64,000 bases of DNA from Epiperipatus broadwayi. Taxonomy: Eukaryota > Onychophora > Udeonychophora > Euonychophora > Peripatidae. Shown in pieces: positions 12,500 to 25,369 of the stretch. The stretch covers positions 282,347 through 346,346 of the forward strand of contig JAQFVV010012985.1 of the NCBI GenBank assembly GCA_028023455.1. Direction: 5' to 3'. The translations under genes and the position numbers were made by a program. Within the stretch, counting starts at the first letter, position 1. The number at the start of each line of letters is the position of its first letter. The notes under the pieces were generated by a model. It was not told the DNA's origin, did not search any database, and saw nothing but the letters and a program-made list of their open reading frames with translations.

Positions 12500-13000
12500 C
12501 AAATCCTGGTAAATAGTAACACCCCCTTTTTTTTAATTGCAAATGTTGCCTTACTTGAAGGCTTGAGGCTCATAATTTAATTTTTGTTATAATTGTAAAA
12601 ACAAAAACCAATATTCACACATGCACTTATCTACACAGTCTTAAATAAAATGCAGCTGATGTTTCATTTAAAAACTGTCAAGCATCTAAAAAGAAAAACT
12701 GTGGCTTTTATGATTTTACATTTAATGTTAAAGCTAAAAATTAGAAAACTCATAATCCTGATTTACATTCTCGAGAGAAACTCATTCGTGTTCATTTATA
12801 AAGAAATATTTTCATAGTAATAAAGCACGGATTGGATATAAGAAATTTATCATGCATGTTTTTAAAACTTCAACAAAAATCAGAAGGTTTATATATGATA
12901 TATCTGTAATTAACTATATTATGATTAATGTTTTCTCATTCACGCTTTTTCCTTGAAAGAATTTTAAGGAAGTCTTCACACTGTAATTGGCTATTTATGA
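12500..13000. other. No recognised feature
   Basis: AT-rich spacer before the GATA microsatellite, with no supported gene or repeat. Confidence 0.45.
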
Positions 13001-13006
13001 TTCTTT

Positions 13007-13790
<784 letters not shown>

Positions 13791-13799
13791 TATTCTGCC

Positions 13800-14775
13800 T
13801 CTTTTTACGTTTTACATTCAAATGATAATATAGTGCCCCTAAGAATTACGGATTTCTGAATCAACACTCAACTTAGTATATATCTGAAGGTTTGTAATGA
13901 TGGTATATTCACTCATAAATGATGGAAATAGTCCAACATATCACATCTTAAAACTCAACTTATCTCTTCCGGTGTTTGAAATGTCACATGAACTCCAGAG
14001 AGAATAATCATTTGATTCTTTAAATACATTTACTAAAAATAAAAAAAATCATCAAAATTTGAAATAATCCAAGAAATAATTGTTTTCAGATAAAAAATAA
14101 TGATTTTTTTTTTTTTTTGTCTATAAATAAAAATTGTGGGTAAATAAAAAAGTAATTATAAATTTATATTTCAAAATATCTCTTGTAGTCAAATATAAAA
14201 AAGGAGTATAAATAAAAAAATAAATAAAAATACATCACATTTTTAATAAACCTGAGATATTTTTTTCTCTCTTGTCTAGTAATATACTTTTTCTATCAAT
14301 TCTAAAATTGAAGATTATATTAATATTTATCATGTGTAGATATAATGGCTGCAGAAAGAAATTTGCTGCTACTTAAAATGAGACTCTTTGATTTCTCTTT
14401 GTTAATATCCACATCATAAATTCTTGCCGTTGCATGTGATGATTCATATATTGCTAATTAACATTTACCAGATTGTACTAATCCGATTTCTAAATTCAAG
14501 ATCAAAGTACACTGTGGTCATTCTTTATTATAGTGGAGCTTTTTTGAAAGTTCACCAAATGTGTGTGTAAATGATGTTTTCTTTTATTCACAATAATGAC
14601 AGCCAAAACAAAATTATGAAACCCTTATTTCTCAAACTTTGTAAAATCATCACTCAAGGCAGTGGTCAATTGATAAAGCAGAGATGTTCAATAGATTTTC
14701 TCAGAAGAAAATAAAGATTGATAATGATGAATCAATGATAACAATTACAATTGCCTTGGTCAGATTTTTATCATA
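13800..14775. other. No recognised feature
   Basis: AT-rich sequence with several A and T runs. No coding or repeat relationship noticed. Confidence 0.45.
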
Positions 14776-14779
14776 GAAA

Positions 14780-15295
14780 GAAACACAATAAATGAAAATT
14801 ATAAATTAAATTTGGATGGAGTATTTTTGAAAAGGTATTAAAAAGAAATATGCATGTGTGTTTGAAAAGAAAAAGTTTTTAGAAGTATTTTATAAATTCA
14901 TATTTTTGAATCTGAGATTTAGACTTTTAATACAAAAACAGTGCAAAGATTTCAAACCATTTAACAAAATATGAAGGGATGTATGCTAGAAGTAACAAGA
15001 AGAAGTCACAAACAGAATTCATAGGTGAGAAGAGAATTAAGTATCAATGACATTATTGAAGAAATTAAGAGATGAAGATAGATATAGATGAAATATATTG
15101 CTAGAGGATATAATAATAGATGGACAGTTGGAATTTTAAACTTGACCCAAGAAATTGTAAAAGTTCTGGTAAAAATCCCATTTGAGATGGATGAAATAAG
15201 AAAATTTGTGGATGTGGTTGAAAGAACTTCATTTTGTAGTAAATTAATGAAGTTTGAAAATATTGATGACATAGATAATTATTTGCTCTAGTTAT
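14780..15295 (+). pseudogene. RTE-like LINE C-terminal remnant
   Basis: The plus strand gives VLKRNMHVCLKRKSF near 14837-14882, MLEVTRRSHKQNS near 14982 and INDIIEEIKR near 15043-15072. NNRWTVGILNLTQEIVKV follows near 15113-15166, then EMDEIRKF near 15187. These align in order with LKRNMPMCLKRKVF, MLGVTRRNQKHN, VTDLIEKIKRL, DSRWTIKILNWIPRDCKR and WMDEIRK of the element at 43982-44395. The open frame 15088-15291 is therefore a surviving piece of the RTE C-terminus, in the orientation opposite to the other RTE copies. Upstream RT motifs are not recognisable. Confidence 0.7.
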
Positions 15296-15649
15296 CTCAT
15301 TTTATTATCTGAAGTTTAGGCTGTGATAAACTGATGGACTTGAGAGATAAAAGTTTCTGGATCAATCTTTAATATGTCACATAATCCTTTTAATGTTGAT
15401 GTCAGAATCTACTTAACTATCTGATTTTTTCTTAATACAGTACATAAAATTGAAACATAAAATGAAAATGATTGTGCAAAAATAAATTTATAGTGATTAA
15501 TCTTCAAAACATTTCTGATTTATTTGATCTGGTGGTTTGGTAGAGTGATGGATAGATAATCTCAAGAGCTCAAGATTGATAGATTATGGTCCAGTTCTGT
15601 CACTTCCGTTCTCAAAATTCACATGAATTACAAGCAATTAACCATAGGA

Positions 15650-15886
15650 TTATTATCACATTCATATCGGCTTTTTCAAACCAAATTGTGCAAATGCTTT
15701 TTGCGAGTGTTAAATAATAAATGAATAACCTCTGACCCATACAAGATATAGAATTTATGCAGCAATAAAAGGAATCATAAATTCTATATCTTGTATGGGT
15801 CAGAGGTTATTCATTTATTATTTAACACTCGCAAAAAGCGTTTGCACAATTTGGTTTGAAAAAGCCGATATGAATGTGATTACAAT
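15650..15886. mobile_element. Near-perfect palindromic MITE, 237 bp
   Basis: The arms 15650-15765 and 15775-15886 match almost base for base (one clear mismatch in the GCAAATGCTTTTTGCGAG block). They leave a loop of roughly 10 bases. The inner arm contains CTCTGACCCATACAAGATAT. A diverged relative forms part of 36268-36712. The high arm identity suggests recent insertion or gene conversion between arms. Confidence 0.85.
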
Positions 15887-15899
15887 AGTATACAGACGC

Positions 15900-16955
15900 T
15901 ATAAAAAATAAATGCTGATTTATAGGATTATTGTAAAATCTTAATGACAAATTTAATAATACTGTATGTATAAACACAAACTATTGACTTTTGAAACTCA
16001 TAATTATCTTAGTAAAGAAAAAACTGAATTTGAGAACAAAAACAATCCTGACACAAACTGTGAAATAAAAAATTAATAATGAAAAAATGTATCAAGAGTT
16101 TCTAAAAATAAATTCAAAATTTAATGTAAACTTGAAATTACAAAACTCAAAGGAGATTGCAACTTTTAGAAAATAGTTATAAAGATTATTTTCTAATTTT
16201 GAGAAGTAAAATATATGGATATATTATGAGATGAGTATCAGTTTAAAGATCTATATAGTTTCCCCATCAGTACTGGAGCTAACATTCTATTATAATCAAG
16301 TTTTCTTTTGGTAGTCAAACCATGTAGCTCATCTTATAAATTTAAGTTACCAGAGAATCTTAACCCTCTGCAGAGTTAATAATAACTAGATACCTATTTT
16401 TTTAACCAATAAGTAAATAGATAGTTAGGTTACATTGGGTTTCTAAAAATATATTTTATAATCCTGCCTTGAACCTGCTATATAATAATGTAATAAATAA
16501 TTTTGATCAACTCTTTTGAAAATAAACAAATAAAATTTAATATTTAGTAGTTATAATGTAATAGATGTGTATTATTTTAATAAAATTTTATCTTTGTTAA
16601 TATGAAATAATTACAGTCATAAGTAATTAAATAAATAAATGTATGATTAACTAATTTGAAGGTCATGTGATTGTTAAGTACCCCAATGGTTGTTTGACTC
16701 CAATAATTTCACTATAATAATCAAATGGTTTGTTACATAAGAAATTCAATCCCTGGAAATGATAGAGTTTGGCTATAATCTATGCTCTTTGAACTCCCAT
16801 CTGCCATTTTACAACTGAGCCAAAATACACAAAGCAATAGTTCCATTCAATTTATGAAACTTCTTTTTACTCAGATTAAATTCACTCAGTAAATTTTAGT
16901 TTTTGCATCCCCCACTTATCTACTAGTCTAAATTGTTCTGAGCTTAGAATAATTA
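15900..16955. other. Mostly unannotated; dispersed repeat at 16320-16410
   Basis: The only supported feature is a block at 16320-16410 (CATGTAGCTCAT ... AACCCTCT ... AATAACTAGATACC). Its inverted copy lies at 22420-22500. The family is unknown. Confidence 0.5.
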
Positions 16956-16958
16956 CAA

Positions 16959-17265
16959 CAGGAATACCCAACCCTATGCCCGTGGGACTATGGCACCCGC
17001 AGACCATTTCACATGTGCCCGCCACTATTTGAACACAATAAAAAATTATTTATCTTATACAAATAAATTTATTTTTTAAGATTTCTTATAAATTATTGTA
17101 TTATATTGTAATCAAATTGTAGGGCATACTATACTTTTACAGCATAAAAAGTCTATAATTAACAATATCCAACTATAAATTTACATTGAAAAAATAAATG
17201 GTGCCCGCCACCTGGCCGGTATTTATAGAATGTGCTCTTAAGTGCAAAAAGGTTGGGAACCACTG
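16959..17265. mobile_element. hAT-type MITE, 307 bp, with 8-bp duplication
   Basis: The ends are CAGGAATACCCAACC and, inverted, CAGTGGTTCCCAACC, typical of hAT terminal repeats. The flanks are AATTACAA (16951-16958) and AATTACAT (17266-17273), an 8-bp target duplication with one change, as expected for hAT. The interior is AT-rich with two copies of a GTGCCCGCCAC-like block (about 17017-17028 and 17200-17211). No transposase is encoded. Confidence 0.85.
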
Positions 17266-17279
17266 AATTACATTATTGT

Positions 17280-17700
17280 TTATTGTCTAGAAATAGAGTA
17301 TACAAAGTTGGTTATGACAAGACTTTTCATGTTTAAGAAATCAATTTAAAATATATTTTCGAACAAGATCGAAGAATTACAAAGACAAATTCACATTTTC
17401 AAAATATGCAATAGATTTTAATTTAAAAAAGTAATTTTTGATTTGTTGTAGAATTTTTTTTAGATATTTCTTTTTTCTTTTGTTGATGTTAAAAGTGTTA
17501 ACTAATAGAGATACATAATAGTGTCATTATAATATGAATATTTTTATATCAATAACCCAAAATTCTCATATGACCTCAACATATACAGTGGAATCGTGAA
17601 CTATATAATATTTTGTTTCAATCCTTCCTCATATACAAATGTATATACAATATAATAATTCACTTTGATTACAATAGAATATGTATCATATATTTCTTTC
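17280..17700. other. No recognised feature
   Basis: AT-rich spacer without supported elements. Confidence 0.45.
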
Positions 17701-17706
17701 CATATG

Positions 17707-17787
17707 TCATAGTATTGGCCAGGAGGTGAACCCGCAACAACCGTCTAGGCAGCTGCACTGATCTCTCGGCTAACAACGCTTGACACA
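17707..17787 (-). mobile_element. tRNA-derived mini-SINE, copy 1
   Basis: The minus strand has a tRNA-like order: outer TGTCAAGCG, A-box-like TTAGCCGAGAGATCA, B-box-like GCGGGTTCACCTCC, then CAATAC and TATGACA. The head TGTCA and tail TGACA are complementary and prolong the acceptor stem, as in the three other copies. The target duplication is unclear. Most diverged of the four copies. Confidence 0.6.
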
Positions 17788-18019
17788 TAACTGCAAGTAT
17801 TCATTAATTTTCAACATGCACATACACACACATATATATATATATATATATAACACAGATAATTTTTACATGTATAATATGCATATATAAATTAAGATTG
17901 TAATATAAATAAAATTTTAAAAATAATAATAGTTATTGATAAATTGAGGGGACACATTTACATGCATTTTAGTAAATGTGTGTTCATTCATGCATTTATT
18001 GAAACGAGACTAATTCCAA

Positions 18020-18690
18020 CCATATTAATAATTTTTAATAGTCATTCATTAGACTAACAGTTATCCACTTAATAAATAATATTTCTGTAGTGTAATTTTC
18101 AATCTCATGCAAGGTAGTAACTGGTTTTTATTCAATTTTAACATGTTGTGGAAAGATGCAATCATAAACACATGACATAAGGTCAAAAACATGTGAAGAT
18201 GTATAATTCTTAAGATATACCTTTCACACTCAACTACTGTTCATCAGTTGACCCAGATCACAATCTCTTACATATATCCTTATCATTGTTCTGTATAAAA
18301 TAGATAACCAATTATTACACTTTAATTGATAAGTGTCATTTACTGCTCTCATAACTGTCACAATTTATTATGTGGATTATCTTTAATCTAATGAATGACT
18401 AATAAAAATTAATATATTTCCATCAAATGCTTTATGTCAAATTTGTGAGGGTTATAAGTTTGACACATTCCAATTAAACTGTAGTAATTGGATATCTATA
18501 TATACTGAACAATGATAAAGATATGTGCAACAAATTATGATCTGAGCAAACTGATAAAATCTGGTTCAGCACAAAATGTGCATCTTGAGACATTCTTTTC
18601 ACATTTTTGATTATATATTTATGATTGTAAGTTTCCGCAAGGTGTTAAAAATAGATAGAAAACAGACCTTACCTTGCATGTGAATTGTGT
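18020..18690. mobile_element. Interleaved inverted-repeat element
   Basis: There are two pairs of inverted repeats in the order A-B-A'-B'. A is 18020-18080 (TAGTCATTCATTAGAC) and A' is 18360-18425 (TCTAATGAATGACTA). B is about 18107-18300 and B' about 18470-18690. They share CATGCAAGGTA at the outer end and TTATCATTGTTC near the inner end. The B arm also contains the CATCAGTTG.CCCAGATCAC block of family R (24410-24430). No coding capacity is visible. Probably a foldback DNA element or two overlapping ones. Confidence 0.6.
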
Positions 18691-18699
18691 AGTGAAAAT

Positions 18700-20765
18700 A
18701 CACTATAAAGTTATTATTAACTCCTATCATATTTTTATTTTTAAAATAAATAGTGAAATGTTTGATTTTTATTGCTATTAATATAATCAAGACAATTTAT
18801 TTTTCAATAACTTTCTCTCTTATAAACACATAATAGTGGTCTTGGTATCAAAATTAGGATCTCTCTAATTGATTTGATATTTAAAAATCTATCAACTTTT
18901 AGTATATTCTAAAATTTTATAAAGCTTTTATTATTATGTTCAGAAAATATTTTATTATGCAAAATACTGTATATCAAATTTGGTAGGGATAATGATAGAA
19001 GAATAAAATTATGTGTTTTAACATAAATTGAGAAAATTTTATATATATATAATTATGTATGACACTCCAAGATGGAAAATTTACTATGGCATAGTGTAAA
19101 ATTTATTTACATATTTTAATTGTTTAAAAAAAAAAGTAATAACATAGTGTTCAGAGAAAGAAAAATGGCTGCTTAAATAGCAAAACATATTGAATTTTAA
19201 TGGTTTTCTTTTGTTTGTTCATTTAAATATTTGTTTCGCTGTATACGTTTTTTTTTTTTTGGCTAGTATATAATTAAAATCACTTAGTTAGATACAGCAT
19301 AGTTCTCAGCTGCATTATACAAGCCAATCAGGAGCAACTTCTGTTTCATTCTACTAGAGTGTTTCTATCATTTAATCACCCTAAAATAATATAAAATATA
19401 AAATGAAGAGTTTTGTTGTTTAATAACTGTATGGCTAACTCAAAGAAATGAGAAGTGTACCCATGAAGAAATGGAATTTGTTGGAACTGAAAAAGTATTT
19501 AAAATATATAAATCAAACCATGATTATTAAAACATTTTATAGTAAGTTTTGTGATTATATTTATATTTTTAAAATGACTTATGATGGTTTTACATATTTT
19601 AAATATAAAAAAATGTAAATAACTATTCAACCACAAATTGTCTCATTTATCGGTATTCTTAATACACCAGTTTTACATTTATTTATTTTTATTTTGGCGT
19701 GTAAAATATGTAGCTTAGTATTGAAGTTATTTAAATTTTAATATTAAAGTGTGGCTTTCTAAATAGTTTTGTTATAATTAGTGTTGGAATGAAAGTATTA
19801 ATAATATTACTAGAGTAGATAAAACAATATTTCAATTTTATGGTTAGAATGAAATTTTTAAAAAGAATACTTGCTTGGAATATGGAGTATATAATAATAT
19901 TAATTCTCATATCATCTATAATTTTTTTTATTTTTAAAAACAATTCTTACTTTATTATCTAACAGTTCTGGCTGGCTAGCACCAGCCTTCTTCAAAGATT
20001 GCTTATATATTCTTTACTCCTAATTGGTACAAACTATCTAACAGTCACCTTCATGTGTCTTTCATTTATTTTATAAACATATGTGAAATATTTCTGAAAA
20101 GTCTGTTAAATGTTGAAACTATTGGATAATAAAATAAATATTGTTTACAAAGGTGGAAAATTAGAGATGATATATGAATTGATTTAGACTAAAATAATAA
20201 AAAGTAGAATGTTGAATAAATTATATAAGTATAATGTTTTTATATTTTGGTTTACAAACATCAAAGTTACTCTACCCTCATCATTAACATCATCCATCCT
20301 AATCATTAATTAAACTAGAAATAATTTCTATACCAAATATAAATTTTAAATTTGAGTTAAAGATTAATGTATCTGTTTTTAATTAAACGCATACATATAA
20401 TTACTTCAATTTTCCTTTATCTTTTTCCATGTCCAATATTTTTTATAGATGTATTTAATAACTTCTACTTTCCCACATATTCTTGAGACATATAAATAAA
20501 GATACCTTAAAATACAAATGACTCCCAAGATGCTTTTTGTTTTATTGAGTATAGATTAAAATAAAATAAAATTTTTATAAACTAATCACCAAAGAATTGT
20601 CTCCGTAAAGAAATTTGATAAAAATAGCATAGAATTCGGAAAGTGTAAAATCAAGATGCTTTTATTAATACTATAGTATGTATTGTGAATACTAAAACAT
20701 GATTGTATTTTTCAGTAATAGTTTATAACTGAAATACAGGCTTATTAAATACCTGTATCAATGTA
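18700..20765. other. Unannotated AT-rich stretch
   Basis: No gene, RNA or repeat family could be supported over about 2 kb. The open frame at 19731-19943 on the minus strand has no recognisable similarity and AT-biased codons. Confidence 0.45.
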
Positions 20766-20769
20766 TGTA

Positions 20770-21030
20770 ATATATAGGGTATATGAGCACAGACTTTTAT
20801 TTTTCATGCGTCATAGCATCAGCCGGGAAGCAAACCCGCTCACCCGGGACAACTGTTTGTAAAACAGCTGTCGCTGACTTCTTGACCACCAATGCTTGAC
20901 AGGAGCACAGACTTTCACACTACCCAGCACTCACCACTCTATCTCATATCACTGATACACTTCAACAAAGATAAATAATCACCAATATATGTATTTCATG
21001 TTAAACCAGCACTCATCAATATTTTATGAA
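20770..21030. mobile_element. Family R fragment carrying a mini-SINE
   Basis: Pieces of family R (compare 24274-24650) are GAGCACAGACTTT, CACTCACCACTCTATCTCAT, TGATACACTTCAAC, ATATGTATTTCATG and CAGCACTCATCA. The first block is duplicated on both sides of the tRNA-derived insertion at 20798-20902, showing that the SINE entered an existing R copy. Confidence 0.6.
20798..20902 (-). mobile_element. tRNA-derived mini-SINE, copy 2
   Basis: The minus strand reads CTGTCAAGCATTGGTGG at the head. An anticodon-like arm CTGT-TTTACAA-ACAG follows (loop centre TAC), then a B-box-like arm CGGG-TTTGCTT-CCCG, the acceptor 3' side CTGATGC, a TATGACG tail, and a short A-rich 3' end GAAAAATA. It is flanked by 13-bp duplications GAGCACAGACTTT at 20785-20797 and 20903-20915. 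The duplication and A-rich tail indicate LINE-machinery retroposition. The unit is only about 105 bp: a tRNA-like body with almost no SINE tail. Confidence 0.75.
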
Positions 21031-21039
21031 AATTTTAAA

Positions 21040-22140
21040 TATCTGTGAATAAAAATGATGTTTATATATTTTTGACTACCAGAATAATTTACAATATGAT
21101 AAATAAAAGAATAAGTGAATTGAATGTAATGACAATCTATAAAAAAAATTTCAGGAAACTTTTATTTTTAATCAAGATGCTAAAATAAATATTTTTATCA
21201 ATATTTATCAATAACTAGAATATACTACATACTTTTACAAAATCATTTCTTTGCATTTTTCATAATGCTTTTTGTTTAATACAATGATTTGATGGTTCCA
21301 AATGTCCAGTAGTCTTCTTTAGAATCGCATAATGTAATTGCATTACATTATTTCATCTCTATACATACAAACATACAATAAAATTCCTTTTATGTATACA
21401 GCATACACATATTTGTAATTATATGTTGGACTATTACTATCAATTAGAATTAATTGTTAATGTTTTTAAAAAAATTCAAACTTTATTTAAACTGTTCAAA
21501 TATGTTCGACTATTGAATATTATTTTGTTATTCTTTTCAAAAGTTATTTTCCTGATGATTGATATTACTAGTATTGGGGTTTAAACCTGGAGCCTTTGTA
21601 TTGATGAATACTAATTTTAATATGATGCTTCACTACCCAAGCTGGTTTAATTCTTATGCTAATACTATCATTAATCATGTCAACAACATTTAAATAAGAG
21701 AGAAGAATTATACAACTCGTGACATTACTAACAGTTAAATGAAGTTTATATTTTTCTGAAACCATTTAACAATTAATTTTAGATGGTAGAAATAGGGGAA
21801 ATATATAATTACAAGAAAAATATACCATCATTACAAACTTTCAAAGAAACATAACCATTCACATAAATATTTCCTATTGTTTATATAAAATTTTGTTACC
21901 TTTAATATATATATATATATATCACCTTTATTGTTAAAAGAAAGTTGCCTTGACAACAGTTTGAGATTGTTGATTATTATTGATATTGGGATTGTATAAG
22001 TATTAAATGGTTTTTAATTATATATATATTATTTAAATTATTTAATATTTATGTAGTCATTATAATTTTATTATGTCTTTTAAATCATTGATTTGTTATA
22101 AAAGTTCATTATTTGTTAATTACCAATTTATATAAGATTT
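21040..22140. other. No recognised feature
   Basis: AT-rich sequence with a short TA repeat near 21907-21922. No coding or repeat pattern supported. Confidence 0.45.
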
Positions 22141-22149
22141 TAATTAATG

Positions 22150-22360
22150 CAATGCATCTATATTTTGTAGATCTGAAAAAGACTTTAGACAGTTGAAAGT
22201 GGCATATAATAGAACTGAATAAAAAGCTTCATCAAAGGGTAAAGAAGTTAAACTCTAAAGATTTATTTAATATAGGCAATGCAAAAAAATAAAATATTGA
22301 ATTATTGTATAAATTGATATAGAAAACATTAGAATTTGGAATAATAAGATCACAAGCAGA
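22150..22360 (+). pseudogene. Possible LINE reverse-transcriptase motif A remnant
   Basis: The plus strand reads YFVDLKKTLDS at about 22161-22193, close to the LINE motif A pattern F-V/I-D-L-x-K-A-F-D, followed by a stop and then further open frame to about 22280. The downstream LEFGIIRSQ may correspond to the 'GIR' block. It is a short similarity and could be chance. Confidence 0.28.
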
Positions 22361-22419
22361 TTTTAAAAATTACTTTAGATACCTAGTATATTCTAGCTAT
22401 CTATCTAATTATTGATTTT

Positions 22420-22500
22420 TTATTTGGTATCTAGCTATTATTAACTTTATAGAGGGTTAGTTCCAGGGTAATCTAGGTTTGTAATATGAGCTACATGTTC
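22420..22500 (-). repeat. Dispersed repeat, inverted copy of 16320-16410
   Basis: The minus strand shows CATGTAGCTCATATTAC, AACCCTCTATAAAGTTAATA and AGCTAGATACC in the same order as the plus strand at 16320-16410. The element boundaries and class are unknown. Confidence 0.5.
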
Positions 22501-22509
22501 TTATTATAA

Positions 22510-24270
22510 ATAAAAAAATGTTTATAATTGGATATTATCTCTAACACTTATAGGAGGGTATACCCACTTCTTAATTTTGTAGATTTTTACAAATTAACAT
22601 TAAAAATAAAATTGCATTTGGTGACATGACAAAAAAAAATAACTTGATAATTCTCATATTCATTGAGAATCATTTAGTGTTTTTTTTTAGAAAAAGTATG
22701 CTTGTTCTACTACATTAGAAAATGATGTTTACCATTATCATAACTCATATTAGCATAGGATTTTTTATAATATAAATTTGGCCATAATGCTTTTGTTGAT
22801 TTTTTTTAATTGAAAAAAAAAAATCTAAGAAGTCAATAATTTATTAACTTTCAGCAAGTAATAATCATGTTTATTTTATTATTCACTAAGGAAAGACTTA
22901 TTATAAGGATATTCTTTCTTTTTCAATATTTCATGTAAAACTCATCACAAATATCAGCATCAATCAAAACTGACCTCATAAATTATAATTTTTTCAAAAA
23001 CTATGATAACTATAAAGTAAATATGAGATTTTAAATCAGAATTTGATAGATTTATCACAAAATTACATTCATTCACTTACATTTTTAAAAAATTCCAAAT
23101 AAAAAATAATTTGTTTATTTTTTGAAAAAGTATTTAGCCATACATAATTGATGGTGTTTATGATCTATTATTCTTATTTATAAGTCAGTTTATAAATATT
23201 TAAAAATCAATCAAATGCATTTTTTAAGAATATTATTCATTTATAAAATTAAATTTAAAAAAATTAAATCTAATTTATTTTAGTACAAAATAAAGATTTT
23301 AAACAGAAGTGAAAGAGGTTGAGCTTTTTTAAAAACTCTCACAAGATGGAGCAATAGAAAATGTTAGAATTTGAAAAGATTAAGAGTCTTGATCTGTTTA
23401 ACATAGCATTAGAAAAAGAGTATTTATTATCTAAAAAGTCCTGTTAATTCCAAGGTTAATCTAATAATTAGCTGGTTATCTTATACTAAGCTTGTCATTT
23501 GATACTCACATGACATGTGACTTCCTGAGAAATTGATTATATAATTATTACCAGAGCAGCTATAAAATAAGATAACATACAATGATTATAGTTATTTTAG
23601 CACATACAAAATAATTAACTTCACTATATGCCCAACCAATATTATGTATATATAGATTCATCTTCTTAAGGTATCATATCTGAATGGAAATTTGGTTGCA
23701 AGAAAATACTAATAATTTGAATCTATAAATTTTGGCCTATTTTTAACCTTTTCTTTCTTCTTCCTTTTTTCTATATGTTTTATCTTCAAGATGTAATGTT
23801 TTATTATTTAACATTCATAATATGTAGACTAGTAAGTTAATTTTGTTTTATTTATATGATTTCTAGTAAATTCAAATTTTTTAAATGTATGTTTATTTGT
23901 TTTTTGTTTTTAAGTAAAAAAAAAAACGGTAAGACAAAAAAGGTTTTTGGTGATGACTAGAAAAATAAAAATCTAGCAGGATTCTTGCAATTATTTTAAA
24001 ACCTATATCTTGTAAAAATAAAAACAAAAAGAAATTTTATTTTTAAAGAAGTAAGGAGGGAGATGAAAATTGCTTTTTGGCTTAAAAAAATATTTGTTCA
24101 CTAAGAATTTTATATATTTTCTAGATAGAAAAAAAATAATAGTAGTTTAGTAAAAGGCTTATAAAATATATAATTATAATTAGAACACAAGTAGCTAGAC
24201 TTTCCATTTTAATGGCATATAATTTAGCTATGAATATTTAAAAATATGTAATTATAAATATTAATATAAT
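22510..24270. other. Unannotated AT-rich stretch
   Basis: No element boundaries could be drawn. A block near 23340-23470 shares loose similarity with 22220-22470 (ATGTTAGAATTTG, TTAATCTA), suggesting an old repeat. Confidence 0.4.
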
Positions 24271-24273
24271 ATA

Positions 24274-24650
24274 GGGGACGTGAACATAGACTTTTAAGCT
24301 CTCTTCAGCCATTCACTCTCTCTCATATAATTGATACACATAACCACACACATGTGAAAAGGATGAATAATCTCCAGTTTACATATTTCATGCTGAATCA
24401 GCACTCATCAGTTGGTCCAGATCACTATTTCCCATACACATATATAATCAGTGCTTGATTTTATATTAAGATACCAGATCTTCATACTTTAATGGAAGAC
24501 TTCTATCTACTCCATCCTCCAACTCTTCATCCATCCATACCATTGAAAATGTAATGATGGAAGACCCAAATCCCTTGTTAATGTCAACAATAGAGTGGAT
24601 AGCTGAGGGAGCTTGAAAGTCTGTGTTCAAATTCCATATATTATATTTAG
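24274..24650. mobile_element. Family R element with terminal inverted repeats
   Basis: The left end, TGAACATAGACTTTTAAGCT followed by CTCTTCAGCC, is inverted at the right end as GCTGAGGGAGCTTGAAAGTC followed by TGTGTTCAA. The repeats are about 40 bp and the whole is about 375 bp. The interior holds CATCAGTTGGTCCAGATCAC, shared with 18230-18260. Other pieces lie at 20770-21030 and 50780-50890. Non-coding, probably a non-autonomous DNA transposon. The frame at 24613-24810 runs out of its right end and is not a gene. Confidence 0.7.
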
Positions 24651-24659
24651 ACTCCAGGT

Positions 24660-25165
24660 GTATAAAATATACTTGTATCTAAATTATTGTAAATATATAG
24701 TTATTAATTTTACAAATATAGAATGTAAAGTTCAATATGTCCTCTGCTTAACTAACCATGAAACTAATATTAATACCTTTAATAACTGTGACCCCATATA
24801 CATATATTAAGATAAGTAAATGATATGGAATCTAATAACTTTTGAATTTGTGTGGATAATTTTAAAATGTATGACTTTCAATAAACTGTTATCCAAAACT
24901 GCTAATTTTAATCCTATCTTTAGCCAATGTTTTATTGTTTGTTTTTCAAGAATGTATGACTACTTAATGAATCATAATTTTATATTTAGCTAAATGAAGA
25001 ATCCTTCAGTGCTCTATATCAGATATTTGTGATGATGGATTTAACTTGGAGGGAATGGACTATTTTCATAATCATCTAACATTTAATAATAACACAAGGT
25101 TGGTATATATTACAATTGTTCAAGAGATACAATTCTTGCTTGTTCATGTGTTTTTAGATTGATCA
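24660..25165. other. No recognised feature
   Basis: AT-rich, nothing supported. Confidence 0.45.
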
Positions 25166-25171
25166 GTGAGG

Positions 25172-25366
25172 ATATTGAATCAAAGTATCTTATTCTGTTA
25201 AAAGCAAGTCAGCAAAAATTTTATATGTTTATCTAAGAATGTTATTCTAATTTCCTGAGTGACCAATGACAGTATTGACAAGCAATATTGAATCAAAATA
25301 GCTTATTCTGTTAAAAGCAAGTCAGCAAAAATTTTATATATTTATCTAAGAATGTTCTAATTTCCT
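25172..25366. repeat. Direct duplication, two units about 113 bp apart
   Basis: Copies 25172-25256 and 25285-25366 share CTTATTCTGTTAAAAGCAAG, TCAGCAAAAATTTTATAT and TTTATCTAAGAATGTT with a few changes and one small deletion (TTATTC to TTC). A local tandem duplication. Confidence 0.9.
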
Positions 25367-25369
25367 TTC

